Source: Bactericera cockerelli
Taxonomy: Eukaryota; Arthropoda; Insecta; Hemiptera; Triozidae
Length of the DNA: 64,000 nucleotides
Direction of reading: 5' to 3'
NCBI GenBank assembly: GCA_024516035.1
Contig: CM044962.1
Span: 8,369,095 to 8,433,094, forward strand
Shown: one piece after another, positions 10,484 through 22,317 of the stretch
Layout: each line of letters opens with the position of its first letter
How positions within the stretch are numbered: the stretch's first letter is position 1
Translations under genes and position numbers: made by a program
The notes under the pieces: generated by a model
Told to the model about the DNA's origin: nothing
The model's input: the letters and a program-made list of their open reading frames with translations, nothing else
The model's database searches: none

Positions 10484-11085
10484 AACACGTCACAAGAAGT
10501 CATTAAAAAATTCAAAATCTTGGATTTTGAGTACCTATACATCTACAACGAAAAGATATTCTATCTTTTGAAAAAATAATAACAATAATATCATCATCAT
10601 CGCAAATAGCACGTGTCTAGAAAAGTCGTTAAAAAATTCAAAATCTTGGATTTTGAGTGCCTATACATCTACAACGAAAAGATATTCTATCTTTTGAAAA
10701 AAATAATAACAATAATATCACCATCATCGCAAATTTGTGTTTGTGTCTCCGTTTGTGTTTGTGTCTGTAGAAGAAAGAAAAAAAAATCTTATCTTATATT
10801 TTGTTAATATTGTAAATTGGTTATGTACCGAAAAATATACAATACCTAACGGTATTATTATTATTATTATTATTATTATTAAATAGCACGTGTCTAGAAA
10901 AGTCGTTAAAAAATTCAAAATCTTGGATTTTGAGTGCCTACACAGAGTATACAGTATACATCTACAAGGAAAAGATATATTCAATCTTTTGAAAAAATAA
11001 TAACAATAATATCATCATAGCAAATAGCACGTGTCTAGAAAAGTCGTTACAAAATAAATTCAAAATCTCTGATAATGAATAGGTA
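10484..11085. repeat. Four-unit tandem repeat, interrupted in the second unit
   Basis: Units of about 125-145 bp share AAAATTCAAAATCTTGGATT ... TCTATCTTTTGAAAAAATAA and start near 10484, 10610, 10870 and 11020. At about 10735-10880 a foreign segment ending in (ATT)n interrupts the array. It is flanked by AAAT on both sides, as expected for a small retroposed insertion. Confidence 0.75.
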
Positions 11086-11617
11086 CAAAGAAAAGATCTT
11101 ACCTATATATTATTTTTTTCTAAAAGATTTTATAAAGGGACTCATCCCTAAATCTCTATGGTCCCCATCTGTTCGGAACCCACCGCTTCTAAACACCTGG
11201 CTACACGTTCTAGGGATTCAACAAAATCATGATTATCTTGAAGATTTGATTATGATAATAATAAAAAAAGGTCTTGAATCGTTTTATATTCATTGACTTA
11301 TAATAATCAAGCTCGGGAGGCGAGCGCTCGTCAAGTAGCGCCAGCCAACCGGCCTATATTAAAACGAAACAGAGTTTATATGTATTTTAATTTATTGTTT
11401 TCGCCCAAGCAAATGATCTCTGCAGAGTTTGTTGGACAGAATGACTAGAAATTTGGTGAGGATTGCCTAGAAATTTTCCTTAAGTGACGGGAATGTGTAG
11501 GGACTTTTCAAAATGTCTTATAGCCAATCTCGAGATATGCTCAAAATGAACCATGGTTACACCTTAGCTGAGTGCAAGCAGGCGAAGTATGCTTGAATTT
11601 TTAATGGTTACGAGTTT

Positions 11618-11825
11618 ATGACTATTGCTGGAAACTCTACCCAGCTACTCAAATTAACTTCGACCAGTCTGACTGGGGCCGGGAATAGCCAGCATCACGA
11701 GGGTTCGAATTTGAATGGTCACCCATCCAAGCCTAACCTCGCTGGGCGTTGCTTAATAACAGTGAGAACACGTGTAACCCCTGTATTCAACATGCGATCG
11801 ATCGGGCAGCACTGCCGCGGTTAAA
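11618..11825 (-). mobile_element. SINE-5S, diverged antisense copy
   Basis: Body GACCAGTCTGACTGGGGCC, then the complement of the 5S head (GGTCACCCATCCAAG, CTCGCTGGGCGTTGCTTAA, TATTCAACATGCGATCGAT). It is more decayed than 8383-8641, with no clear duplication. Confidence 0.7.
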
Positions 11826-12159
11826 CTAACCCATCAGTCCATTAATAAGCAATTGACGAATGCGTGCCTCAATTTGCGAAACGGATCATGACTTGCTATT
11901 CACCTCGCGTAAACTATTGTAGTTATCATTGCAATCACTCTATTCAATATATTCAGTGTCTAACACCAAGGTAGCCAAATTGTGCACAAGAATTTTATGA
12001 ATATAAAGATGGCTTTATGTTCAAAGGATATAAATATTTTATACAGAGTGATTCAGAATTAGGGATAGACGACCACCACCAATATATGGATCTTGAATAG
12101 TGAAGATTACGATTATATAAAAGAAATAATGATTTATTTGTGCTGCGTCCGCTATATCT

Positions 12160-12365
12160 CTAAAGGGTTGGATGGAAAAGATTGCCATAGGCTATTGTCT
12201 ATGGCGGGTTATTACCCCGCCCTTTAGTTAGGACATGTGTATATATTTTGTTTATTTTTTTTCTTGTTTATATTATTAATATTGTCAATTTTTATATTTA
12301 ATTTTTACCATTATTTGTCTGTATATACTATTGAATGTTCTACTAATAAAGAGTTTCTAAATAAA
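12160..12365 (+). mobile_element. Family L: LINE-like 3' tail
   Basis: GGTTGGATGGAAAAGATTGCC, a CGGGTTATTACCCCGCCCTTT motif, then an AT-rich stretch ending TACTAATAAAGAGTTTCTAA. The block recurs on both strands (40925, 41655, 46795, 49527, 50243, 55513) always with AATAAA-like and (AAT)n ends. It looks like the 3' UTR of a 5'-truncated non-LTR element. Confidence 0.6.
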
Positions 12366-12711
12366 TAAATTTATACTGTTAGCTACTACTCGTAATAGAT
12401 AATTTTGACCTGTGTATACCAAGTCCTTCCTTGAGATATTTGGTTACAGACATACAAATGGACCTGCATAGAGATTCAAAAACCTTTGCACAGCAGGATG
12501 CCAGTGATCTTTGGGTTACAGTGCCCCCGGCTGGGATCCCTTCTTCCTCTAGGAACTAATGGACCTAGGAGATAGAAATATTATCGTGGTATCTACTAGG
12601 CCCGTGCCAGGCACCCTGGTTGAAGCGTGCCGGGTGCTACCCAGATGTGGGATATTTTATCCAAGTTGCAGTAGCCACCTGTCCGGGTGGACAGCCATTA
12701 AATGTATACAA
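12366..12711. other. Unassigned sequence
   Basis: A moderately GC-rich stretch (12530-12690) has an open frame on each strand but no family resemblance, start context or splice sites. No call. Confidence 0.4.
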
Positions 12712-12940
12712 TCGCCGCTGAAACAAACTGTCGATCTGCAAATTTTCAGGAAGCGACAAGTGGTTTGAGAACTTCCTTTCACGTACGAACTGTGTATCTG
12801 TATCTCAATCCTCCCGAAGTATTCAAGTTTTAAGGTTATCCGTATGTGAGTTTCAAAGATTCCAGCAAGCACAACCACTATGTGCGTTTTAACTGAAATG
12901 GCAAAATTTGCAGATACGACATTGTGCTTTGCCAGCGCGA
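12712..12940. mobile_element. Diverged copy of the 252-bp TCGCCGCTG MITE
   Basis: Begins TCGCCGCTGAAACAAACTGTC and ends in the inverse CAGCGCGA. The middle matches 43785-44036 (CCGAAGTATTCAAGTTTTAAG). The arms are decayed. Confidence 0.7.
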
Positions 12941-14274
12941 TAAAATAGCTCTGTTCGTGTTAATAAGCCGGTTGCTGGCGACTTGAGAGCGCCGCCTCGG
13001 ATTGTTAATTGACGCAATACCCAATCTGAGTGCGTTGTGGACGGTTTTGGCTGATTGGGAATTATGAGAGAGATAGAGTGAGGAAAGAGAGTGGTTTTCT
13101 GGCACGAGGGCCTTGGTCAAATCCTGATGAGTTAAAAACAATTCAACAGATTTGTTTAATACTGGAATCTAAGTTTGAATCCCACCCATGCTGAAACTTG
13201 TACATATAACACAAAAAGGCATTATTAAAATAACTACTGTAAGCAAGGGACTTTTTAGGTCGACGTTAGTAGGTATCGGTAGTACTTAAATGACCAATAT
13301 CTTTAATATTATAAATACATATATGTAAAAGTGTAATAATTATATTAAAAATTGTGTGTGACTCACCTATCGATAGTTCACATTAATTTCGGAGAAAGTT
13401 CAAAACAAAACGTTGGGGGGAAAAATAATAAAAATATAAATTAAAAAAATTAATAACACTGAATGTCTACATGAAACAATAATAATAAATAAATAATAAA
13501 ATTACTTCACTTGATTTATTTAAATCTGAAAAAAACACGACTCCACGTCCACACAGTAATTACTATAAATATTTAGAAGAAAAAAAAATTAACACAAATT
13601 CTTTTAACTTTGAACTATAAACAAATTTAAAAATAAGTCCTACTCGGGATAAACTAAAGAAAAATAAATTTTACACACTAGAAATGCAAATAAAAAAAAT
13701 CGTACGTGTTATCGATATAATCTACGTAAAATATTATCGATATAATAAGACAATCATACTCGTCTAGACCTACAATCAAATATTTTGAACTGATCCAGAG
13801 ATTCCAGAAATCCAGACCTAGGTTTGTTTACTCCGCGATGGAATGATGCACGGGATTCAAGATCTCAAATCAAAAAACGTCCAGAAATAAGAAAAAAATT
13901 GAAATCGGAGCAAAAAACTATTTTTTTTTTAACAAAAACAAACAAACTTCCAATATCTAATACATAGAAATTGATCGGAAGTAAAATATCCCGAGATTCC
14001 TTTGGATAAAGTTATTACTACTAGATCAGTTTCAAATACAAAACCTTTGTATACTTTGTATTAAGACAATTTTTTGACGGGTGAAATGCGAATTATTCAA
14101 GAAAACTACTTGAGGACCTACTGCACAACCCTGAGGTAACCCCTCGGTTTTCTTCTGCTAGAATCCCACGCGCTACTTGTATACAACTACAGGGTGCTCC
14201 AAAAAAGTGACCAATATTCTCTAGTAATGATAACTGGTCAATTGCAAGTTCTGAAGGTAGGTATTACATATTTA
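12941..14274. other. AT-rich sequence with fragments only
   Basis: 13870-13985 is a Family K end fragment (AACGTCCAGAAATAAG ... AATTGATCGGAAGTAAAATA). A single CAGGGTGCTCC foldback-type terminus lies at 14191 with no partner found. Otherwise no features are seen. Confidence 0.45.
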
Positions 14275-14401
14275 GGGCGGAATTAATAGACGTTTTTGTA
14301 ATACCTGTGTGGCGCTAAGTCACGGATTGCGTCTGTGTAAGATAGGGAAAACGGACGCCTAGCAATGACTTGAGTTATAGAATTTGTTATTAATTTCACA
14401 C
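14275..14401. mobile_element. PIF/Harbinger-like MITE, TTA duplication
   Basis: GGGCGGAATTAATAGACG at one end, TTATTAATTTCACAC at the other, TTA on both flanks. It matches 56622-56750 throughout (AATGACTTGAGTTATAGAATTTG, GATAGGGAAAAC). Confidence 0.6.
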
Positions 14402-15479
14402 TTAGGATTCGAACCAGGACCTCCAGGTCATAAGACCGGGGCCTTATTGGTCGAGTTAGGCCGATGTCTTACTGGGTGGATACTTTTATCGCTTTGCGAA
14501 ACGCTTTGCAACGTTTCATGATGTACTTTACCTTTAATAAAATCATCATCAAATACTTTACCTTTAATAAAATCGAGATCAAATTCCACTCATAAAACTT
14601 TACTTCCCATTGCAACACTTCCCGTTCAAAATACGATACAAAAGGCCCACTGAGTGCAAAATTTTGTTTCGCAACCTTCCATTTCCTCCACTCTTCCTTT
14701 GACCCCTCTGACTTCGCAATGCTTTGCAACACGTATTTAAATTTCTAGACAAATGTTGCGCAACGCTGCCAGACAAATGTTGCGCAACGTTGCGAGACAA
14801 ACTGTTGCACTCAGTGGATCCCGGGTTCGTTTCAAAACAAAATGTTGCGCAAGTGTGGGAAACCAGCATGACTGCATGACTGAGCTGAGCTACGCAAATA
14901 CTATTCATCCAGTATGATAATTCAGGAAGTGGTTTTTTTTTGTAACCGTCTTTTCAATTCAGTTTCTTCCTTCCTTGTTCTTCTTTCAATTGAACCAAGA
15001 ACCCCTCACGTAGTTTTCGATGTTCAATTTTCTCCAACACAGTATACAGGGTGTTTATTTTTAAGTATGTCTTTATAAATTTATTCAGTTCAGGTTATGA
15101 AAATTTCTTATTTAGTACCCAACATACAATAGACTTAGTTTAATGTCTTGATACATCTTTGCATCTATATTATAGACTGAAGAAAATTCTATATTGCATA
15201 GATATGTAGACTTTTAGTGATAGTGACGGTAGCCTAAGATTAGTATTCGTCCTTATTTCCTAGGTAGGTTACTGATTTATATTTGACATTAGGAAGAAAT
15301 AGTCCCAATTATTCCAGTTGTTTTGGTGCCATTATTAACATGTTGAAAGTCTCAAATAAAATGAGAAAAAAATTATGCATTGGGTGGGATTCAAACTAAA
15401 TGATCCTAAGACTACTTTGTTATACTTTTATAGCTTTACTTAGTCATCTTACATTTTCTACATATTTTACTTTTCTTTT
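14402..15479. other. Unassigned sequence with GTTGCGCAAC-like motifs
   Basis: 14750-14860 holds repeated TGTTGCGCAAC and AACGTTGC motifs, echoed at 19880-19985. Open frames here have no family match. A lone foldback-type end (CAGGGTGTTTATT) lies at 15057. Confidence 0.35.
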
Positions 15480-16215
15480 TAAATTTTCATGTGTTTCTTA
15501 TTATTATTCGAGAAATTTCTAAATTAGAATTCGGAAGTAGGTATTGTGTTCGTTTTTTAAAAAAAAAATATTTTTTTTGCTCACGATTTCAATTTTTTAT
15601 AATATCATGGACGTTTATAACCTACTGAGTAAATTTGGTTTTGTGTCCGTTCTTGGTCTGTCTGTTTAAAACGATTCTTGTAACGCGCAAAATCTCAAAA
15701 CTACTCGACCGATTTTGATAAATATTGCACACATTAGGAGAATTTCTGCAGTAGGGCCCATTTAAGATTTATTTAACGAATGTTTACTAGCGGTTCTGGG
15801 TGAATAGAATCCATGCGCTCTGACCACTAACTTTTTACTTAAACGCTTATATCTCGTGAACGGTACACCCGATTTCAATGAAATTTTGTATGTATATGCA
15901 TGTTATTGTTTTACATAGACTATTTATATTTATTTTTTAATTAATTATAATTTGACTCTGATATTTCAGAAAATCCGAAATTTTGGACAAAAAAGTAAAA
16001 AAATAAGGACCACGACTTGCCGATACAGAATTTTTTGTAGTATTTAGAATGTAGAAAAAACGATATTCTACCATATAAAACAAATTTGAAGAAAATCGGT
16101 TGAGCCGTTTTGGAGATACAAGTAATTTTCTATAAAATCTCAAAATTGGCACGTGTTTACAATGTGAAGCAATCACGAGGAAGTATTGTGTCTATAATTG
16201 GCAGTGTTTTTTATT
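15480..16215 (+). mobile_element. Family K element, near full length
   Basis: Runs from the hairpin end (GAGAAATTTCTAAATTAG, GGAAGTA) through TTTGTGTCCGTTCTTGGTCTG, a string AAAACTACTCGACCGATTTT, TATCTCGTGAACGGTACACC and CGAAATTTTGGACAAAAAAG to GGAAGTATTGTGTCTATAATT. It has no coding capacity. The inverted copy at 48770-49535 keeps a CAGA run inside. Class uncertain; see findings. Confidence 0.6.
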
Positions 16216-16414
16216 TGTATTGAAATTTAAATTGTTCTATGTTTTATTGTACATTGGGCTTGACCCGTTAGTAAAAAATTAATTAACTAGTTTACCTGTA
16301 CCTTGATCAACAGAAACAATCAATCAGCAATAAAGTATGGTTGGGTGGAAGTGAAGGATATCATAGGTACAGATTCTAAACAACTTGAGAAACATATTTT
16401 TAAACTTACCACTA

Positions 16415-16694
16415 GCCAGCGTCGATGGCATGTTGAATACACCGGTTCCCTTCAGAACACCGAAGTTAAGCGACATCCAGCGAGGTTAAGACTTGGATGG
16501 GTGACCATTCAAATTCTAATTCTCGTGACGCTGGCTTTTCCCGGCCCCACTCAGGCTGGGTGAGGTCAATGTGAGTAGCAGGTTTGTGAGTTTCCTGCGA
16601 ATGGAGGGTAAAACCCCCGTCGTGATATGACCATGGCAGTTGAAAGCGACGTTAAACCCCACTTAAAAAAAAAAAAAAAAAAAAAAAAACAAAA
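16415..16694 (+). mobile_element. SINE-5S, full length with poly(A) and 13-bp duplication
   Basis: Starts GCCAGCGTCGATGGCATGTT. The first 121 nt follow 5S rRNA in order: GAATACACCGG, ACACCGAAGTTAAGC, ACTTGGATGGGTGACC, and a closing GACGCTGGC that pairs with the 5' end. The body reads CGGCCCCACTCAGGCTGGGT, GAATGGAGGGTAAAACCCCC, then poly(A). The duplication AAACTTACCACTA is perfect (16402-16414, 16695-16707). 5S-headed SINEs are the SINE3 type, transcribed by RNA polymerase III from an internal 5S-type promoter. Confidence 0.93.
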
Positions 16695-16707
16695 AAACTT
16701 ACCACTA

Positions 16708-17492
16708 ATATTGAAGTCTTCTTAGTTTTAATGACACCGGACACAGGTCACACAGGTGTTGATTCTATACAAAGAGGTCAGAGAGGATTCTGTTCAAAGG
16801 CTCCCAAATGAGTTTGTTACATAAGAGTATGATCTCCGAACATATTTCGAACAATAAGATTTCGGAAGTAGGGCACTTCCTATAAAGATGCTTGTGATTT
16901 TAACTAAGCTGTGATTTTGACGAAAGTTAGGTTCAAGTATAATTTTGATATTTCCAGTAAGTTTGAAACGCTTCTTCGAAAAAGTGGGATTAAAAAATAC
17001 TTAGATTTAGGTGGGATAATTTAAAGATTTTGAAAATTAATTCTAATTATAATTTGACATTAGTAAATACGTAAATATTTGTTTTTTGAAGGTAAATAGG
17101 TGAATTATAATGATAAAAAGTGTAATAATGTTGTTTGAAATAGCGTACGAAAACACAAAGTTGACAAATTTAATGTCCTTTTTTTAATATAAAAAAATTT
17201 AACACCTAATTATGATGGTAAACATTAAACAAAAACAAATTTAATAATGGGTTTGGTGACTAAAATAAAGGTAACGCGGATCACTGATGAGACATTAAAA
17301 TTTAAAAAGATACTTATTCACATAAACTAACACAAAAAACACTAGGTACTTAAAGTTTAATTGACAGTAATTATTCAAAATATTTTGTACGATTTTTAAT
17401 CACAAAAATTGTCCTAAAATGGTTTTTTTTTTTGGGTGTGAAGATTAGAAAAAATAAATATACACAAAAATATTAATTCGTTAATTTTACAG
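16708..17492. other. AT-rich sequence, nothing recognised
   Basis: No repeat boundary, exon or RNA gene is identified. Confidence 0.4.
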
Positions 17493-17618
17493 TTGGAACA
17501 GCTGTTAGTGTATAACAGCAAAAAAGAAATAAAAACTATTCTGAGGGAACTTGAAGTCAACAAGACCTCTAGGAAAAGAAATAAGATCGAGAATCATGAA
17601 TGTCTGTGTCTGGCATAA
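17493..17618 (+). other. Possible exon or exon remnant (41 codons plus stop)
   Basis: After TTTTACAG, an open frame of 41 codons ends in TAA. It is rich in L, E and K (LEQLLVYNSKKEIKTILREL and so on) and could form a helix. The acceptor is convincing, but no family is recognised and no partner exon was found nearby. It could be a terminal exon of an unseen gene, a decayed exon or chance. Confidence 0.2.
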
Positions 17619-17907
17619 CACGTAAAAGACGCAGCGCAGATGTGGATAGCTAAGGGCATGTGAACATACATGAAAACCAGTGTCGAAGCTACAACGAAGC
17701 CTCAGGGTAGGGACGTTCTTAGGTGCCTACCAGGTACTAGTTGCAACTCGGCACTCTGTGGCCGTTAAGGTTTTGGCCCGTTTCTGGTCTGTGCCAAATT
17801 TCGAGTCATTTGGCCCAGCCGTTTCGGAGCTGCGAACATTATGAATGAATGTTCTTAAATTTATTTTATACTAGCAGGCTGCACCCGCTTCGCCAAGCCA
17901 TCACACA

Positions 17908-18122
17908 CACCACACCACACACCACACACACCATCCACACACATCCCATCCACACACACACCCATACACACACCCACCCAAACACACCCACACCCACACA
18001 CACCCACACACACACACCACACACACACACCACCACACCACAACACACCCACACACAACACACCCACACACACACACCCACCACACACACACACCACACA
18101 CAACACACACCACACACACAAA

Positions 18123-18154
<32 letters not shown>

Positions 18155-18176
18155 CACCACACACACACACACACAC

Positions 18177-18235
<59 letters not shown>

Positions 18236-18237
18236 GC
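17908..18237. repeat. Imperfect (CA)n array, about 330 bp
   Basis: CA repeats are interrupted by C runs and short variants. It begins just after AGGCTGCACCCGCTTCGCC, an element edge. Long frames on either strand (TH or CV runs) are artefacts. Confidence 0.95.
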
Positions 18238-18289
18238 AACCATCATCGCTGTAAATTTCAAAATCCCGAGCCAAATCATCATAGCGGAT

Positions 18290-18860
18290 ATTGATAATGT
18301 AGCAAACTGGCCCATATTTCGAGAACGGTTTGTCAGAATATGGCAACAAAAGGCTCAAATAAAATCATGTGATGTTCTCAGACAGTTTTTACAATAAAAA
18401 TATAGGTCCTCGCGATAACTTTTAAGTTCCGTGCTGGAATCTGTAAATAAAACGTGAAAAGTCTGAAAAAATGGTCAAAATTTCGAACATTCTGGCTTCT
18501 ATCTCGAGAACGGTACGTCAGAATGTGGCCTAATATGAATTAAATGAAAGCTGGTTTTGTCTAATGTGTTATTAAATAATAAAAAATATAGGTCCTCGCG
18601 ACAAATTTTAAGTTTCGCGCTGGAATCTGCTAAAAAACGTGAAAAGTGTGAAAAAAAGGTCGAAATTTCGAACATTCTGGCTTATATCTCCAGAACAGTA
18701 CGTCATAATGTGGCCTAAAATGAATTAAATGAAAGCTAATTTTGTCTAATGTGTTGTTAAATAATAAAAAATATAGGTCCTCGCGATAGATTTCAAGTTC
18801 CAGGGCAAAGACTGTCTTAAAATCAGACCCTTCCTCAAGGAAATACTTGAGGAAGGTCAT
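18290..18860. repeat. Three tandem units of about 180 bp
   Basis: Each unit contains a CGAGAACGGT-like string (ATCTCCAGAACAGTACGTC in the last), ATAGGTCCTCGCGA and a CTGGAATCTG motif, at about 18300-18480, 18485-18660 and 18668-18850. The last unit ends in a hairpin (CTTCCTCAAGG...CTTGAGGAAG). The array is probably the inside of a larger non-autonomous element. Confidence 0.7.
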
Positions 18861-19379
18861 AATTCAAGGACGGTTTGGAATTTCGGACTTTTGATAATTT
18901 TCCTGGTATTTTCCGGCAATTTTACTTGGGGTCATCTCTCATCAATTTTTCGCTATCTCTTACCGTTTCGCCTAAACAATTCCGGACACACAAAGATACA
19001 AAGCCCGTCCATATTTCTCATTTATATATAGAGATAATATAATATATTAAGATAAGAAATATAATAAGATATTTTCGCTCGGTATAAATTTATTTTATAA
19101 TAAAAGCCGAAGCAAAAAGCTTGGTGAACGTGTTGGGGTCAAGGCTAAGGGAAAAATCAGCTGATGGTAGAGCAAGTTTCTATCTATCACAAAAAATAAG
19201 ACAATATTTTTTTTTTTTAATATAATAATATAATAAGTAAATTCTATGTTTATTTATACCGCAGCTGGGATGCAGCCGAATAGGGGGCCCGTAATAGTGG
19301 TCAGCCTGAGGGTCAGGCAAAGCAGTGCATGAACGACCCTGTTGATCCCTTAATATAGATACATCCCTTAAACCTAATG

Positions 19380-19605
19380 TACTCGATAAGGCTTGTAACC
19401 TGGGGGTGGGTGGTTCAAGTCCGTATGTTTAGTAAAGCGAGTTTTAGTAGTTGAGGAGTTATCACGAAAGTGATTAACACAAATATGAAAACTTTTTTTA
19501 CTAAAACTATATGGGTTTTATTTAAAAAAAGTTATCATATTTGTGTTAATCACTTTCGTGATACCTCCTCAACTACTAAAACTCGCTTTACTAAATTAAG
19601 GACTA
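19380..19605. mobile_element. Two SINE-A copies in inverted orientation
   Basis: A sense fragment (GATAAGGCTTGTAACC ... AACACAAATATGAAAAC) meets an antisense tail (GTTATCATATTTGTGTTAATC ... AAACTCGCTTTACTAAAT) across a 30-base spacer, forming a potential hairpin with about 60-base arms. Confidence 0.7.
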
Positions 19606-20429
19606 TTATTTATTATTTGGGATTTGTGATAATGATGACGAAGCACCAATTCATTGTGCCACAATTCATTAGTCGCCACTGATGTGATGAATACCATTAG
19701 TCGGAATCAATTTATGTATGTTTATGAAGATGTTGATCGCTCTGAATAAAAATAATAATTGATGAATAATGTAAAACATACCCAGCAATGCCGCAGCATG
19801 TAAAGCAGGGATGATACTGTGAATGCAATATTTTGTTGCGAAACATTTGTCTTTAATTTTAGAATGGAAAATGTTGCAAAGCGTTGCGTGTGTCAATCCG
19901 TGGAATTGGATCTAATTTGATTCTAAAAGGAGCGGAGTATGAAACGCTTCGAAACACCTCGCAACGTTGAGACAAAATGTTGCACTCATGGACTTTCGGC
20001 CTCAGTCATCACGTCATGAAGCAGGTCACAATAGATCTAATAGAGGTCGGTGTGAGAATTGGTGCTTCTCTTGTGGGACCCCAACCAGTTTATAATTATC
20101 TCATGAAGCATGTAATTCTACATTTTTTTCACTTTTCCATCATTATCCACCTCTTTGACGGCACCAAGGTAGTTGGGACTCGAACCTACAGCCTCCTGGC
20201 TACGAGTTCGCAGCTATATTGATCGAGCTATTGAGGTCGATTTTCTATAATATCATACTTCTAAATAAAGCTTTAATAAAAAGTCATGTAATCGTGATTA
20301 TTTTATGGGGCATCCTATACATAATTCGGTGAAGATGAGGCGGCGTTGAACCTGAAAGAATTCCTGCAATATTTACCCACGCAAGATGCAACGTGTAAGT
20401 AATAATTACTCCTTATCAAAATACTTATA
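19606..20429. other. Unassigned sequence with SINE scraps
   Basis: 20025-20095 repeats the CACAATAGATCTAATAGAGG ... GGACCCCAACCAGT string that follows SINE-B at 46280-46350. 20160-20235 has a tRNA-like antisense head (GACTCGAACCTACAGCC). No gene seen. Confidence 0.4.
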
Positions 20430-22261
20430 CAGGGTGTCCCGTATACAGATGCAAATATTTTGAGGGTAGATTCAGCCCACCGTGGACTATCATATGAGCG
20501 AAGCTTGCAGTGGGGCATTTTGCTTCGTTAAAGAGTTATGGCCAAATCCCTGTTTTTCCCATAGGTCTAGAGGTCACTTAGATCGATGCAAGTTTTTAAA
20601 GAAATGATAGCCAGTAAGTAATTTTTGACTTCATGTATGGATAGTCATGCATATTTCCCTTGAAATGCAGTTGGTTGCATGAAAAAATATTGAAAGACCA
20701 GAGAGATATTTAATCATAAGTTCAATGCTTTTCTAAAATTTGATTTTTCCCTGTTTTCCCTTTCGTGAATTTAGAGTACTTCTACAATTGCAATTCTGCG
20801 TATCACTAGGTAAAAAAATACCCTTTGTTATTTTGTTTCAATACATACAAAGTTCTTTCAGACGCGTGAAGGAACGAATGAGATACGCCTTATCAAACGG
20901 CACCAGAAGGAGAGAAACACATCTTTCAAATTTTGAATCTGGGCGCTATTGCATTTTGAAGAACACTCGATGCCTGAAGCGGTCTGTGTGACTATTTTTG
21001 TGCCAACTGCAAGTTATAAATGAAAATTTTCTGCGTACAATTGGTTCTATTAACCAACTATATCAATCAAATCTAATAGTTAAAATAACAAGGCGATCAA
21101 TTTGTTCGGTAGAAGAGAAAGCCACAAGCTTTAAACCTCGCCCTTGGTTCGCTACATATTCTTTTGGGTTCTTTTTATTTCATGTCCTGTGTTGCAGAAT
21201 GTATCATGTTTGTAGTTTATCAATAAACTACAAACATGTATCACTGTATCACCACCCTTGATCAGTCTTTGTTTATATTTATTTCACAAATTGTTACCAT
21301 GTTCATTGTAAAAAATTTTTTAAATAAAGCTTGGTCCAATTGTTTATAAAATAAAAATAAAGTATTAATAATAATAGTAACCTTAAGGTTGGATGTTCGA
21401 GTTTTACCCAAGGTTAATTTTCGGCACTATTTGTTATGTTTTTGATATTATGATTGTGATAAACACAAAAATGATATTTTTAATTTTACTTCTAAAAATA
21501 AAATCATAATTTTTGTTGGTAGCGCAGAGTCTTTCTCCATGTGTATTCTTTTTCCATAATTACACCACTGGTTGCTGCTTTCGTTGCAGCCTCTCTCATT
21601 TTTCCTCATGATAACCCTGTGATTCCGTAACCCCATTCACATAAAAGTTCACACCGACTGACCACTGTGAATGATCAATTTCCCTCTATTAAACATCCCA
21701 GAGCAGTGTATTTATACCTCAAATTACGCGCCAATTCTGTTAAAATTCGGCCAACTTTGAATTTTCCATCATGATTCAGAAGTGTTTTTTGAGCTTTGTG
21801 TGTACTGCGTTCCATGATCTTTAAGGTAATATAAAGGAGCTTTCTTTTTTATAAAACTAAACATAATAGGGTATTTTTTTAACTAGTGATACGCAGAATT
21901 GCAATTGTAAAAGTACTCTAAATTCACGAAAGGGAAAACAGGGAAAATCAAATTTTAGAAAAGTATTGAACTTATGATTAAATATCTCTGTGGTCTTTCA
22001 ATATTTTTTTATGCAACCAACTGTATTTCAAGGGAAATATGCATGACTATCCATACATGAAGTCAAAAATTACTTACTGGCTATCATTTCTTTAAAAACG
22101 TGCATCGATCCAAGTGACCTCTAGACCTGTGGGAAAAACAGGGATTTGGCCATAACTCTTTAACGAAGCAAAATGCCCCACTGCAAGTTTCGCTCATATG
22201 ATAGTCCACGGTGGGCTGAACCTACCCTCAAAATATTTGCATCTGTATACGGGACACCCTG
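20430..22261. mobile_element. Foldback element, 1.83 kb, with about 395-bp inverted arms
   Basis: The ends read CAGGGTGTCCCGTATACAGA and its inverse, with TA on both flanks (20428-20429, 22262-22263). The arms (20430-20825, 21868-22261) match base for base over most of their length. The unique middle has no transposase; its open frames show no family resemblance. A second, inverted copy starts at 62734. TA flanks suggest mobilisation by a Tc1/mariner-type enzyme, which is an inference. Confidence 0.88.
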
Positions 22262-22317
22262 TAGTTTACCTATATTAAATGTACATTCATAGCAATTATT
22301 AATCAACACTGCTGAGT

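Noticed and set aside
16415..16535. Functional 5S rRNA gene
   Set aside because: It runs straight into a SINE body and poly(A) with an exact target duplication, and lacks the pol III T-run terminator right after the 5S part.
17849..18397. Open frames of 110-180 codons over the CA array
   Set aside because: Pure dinucleotide-repeat translation (TH, CV); no non-repeat protein is attached.
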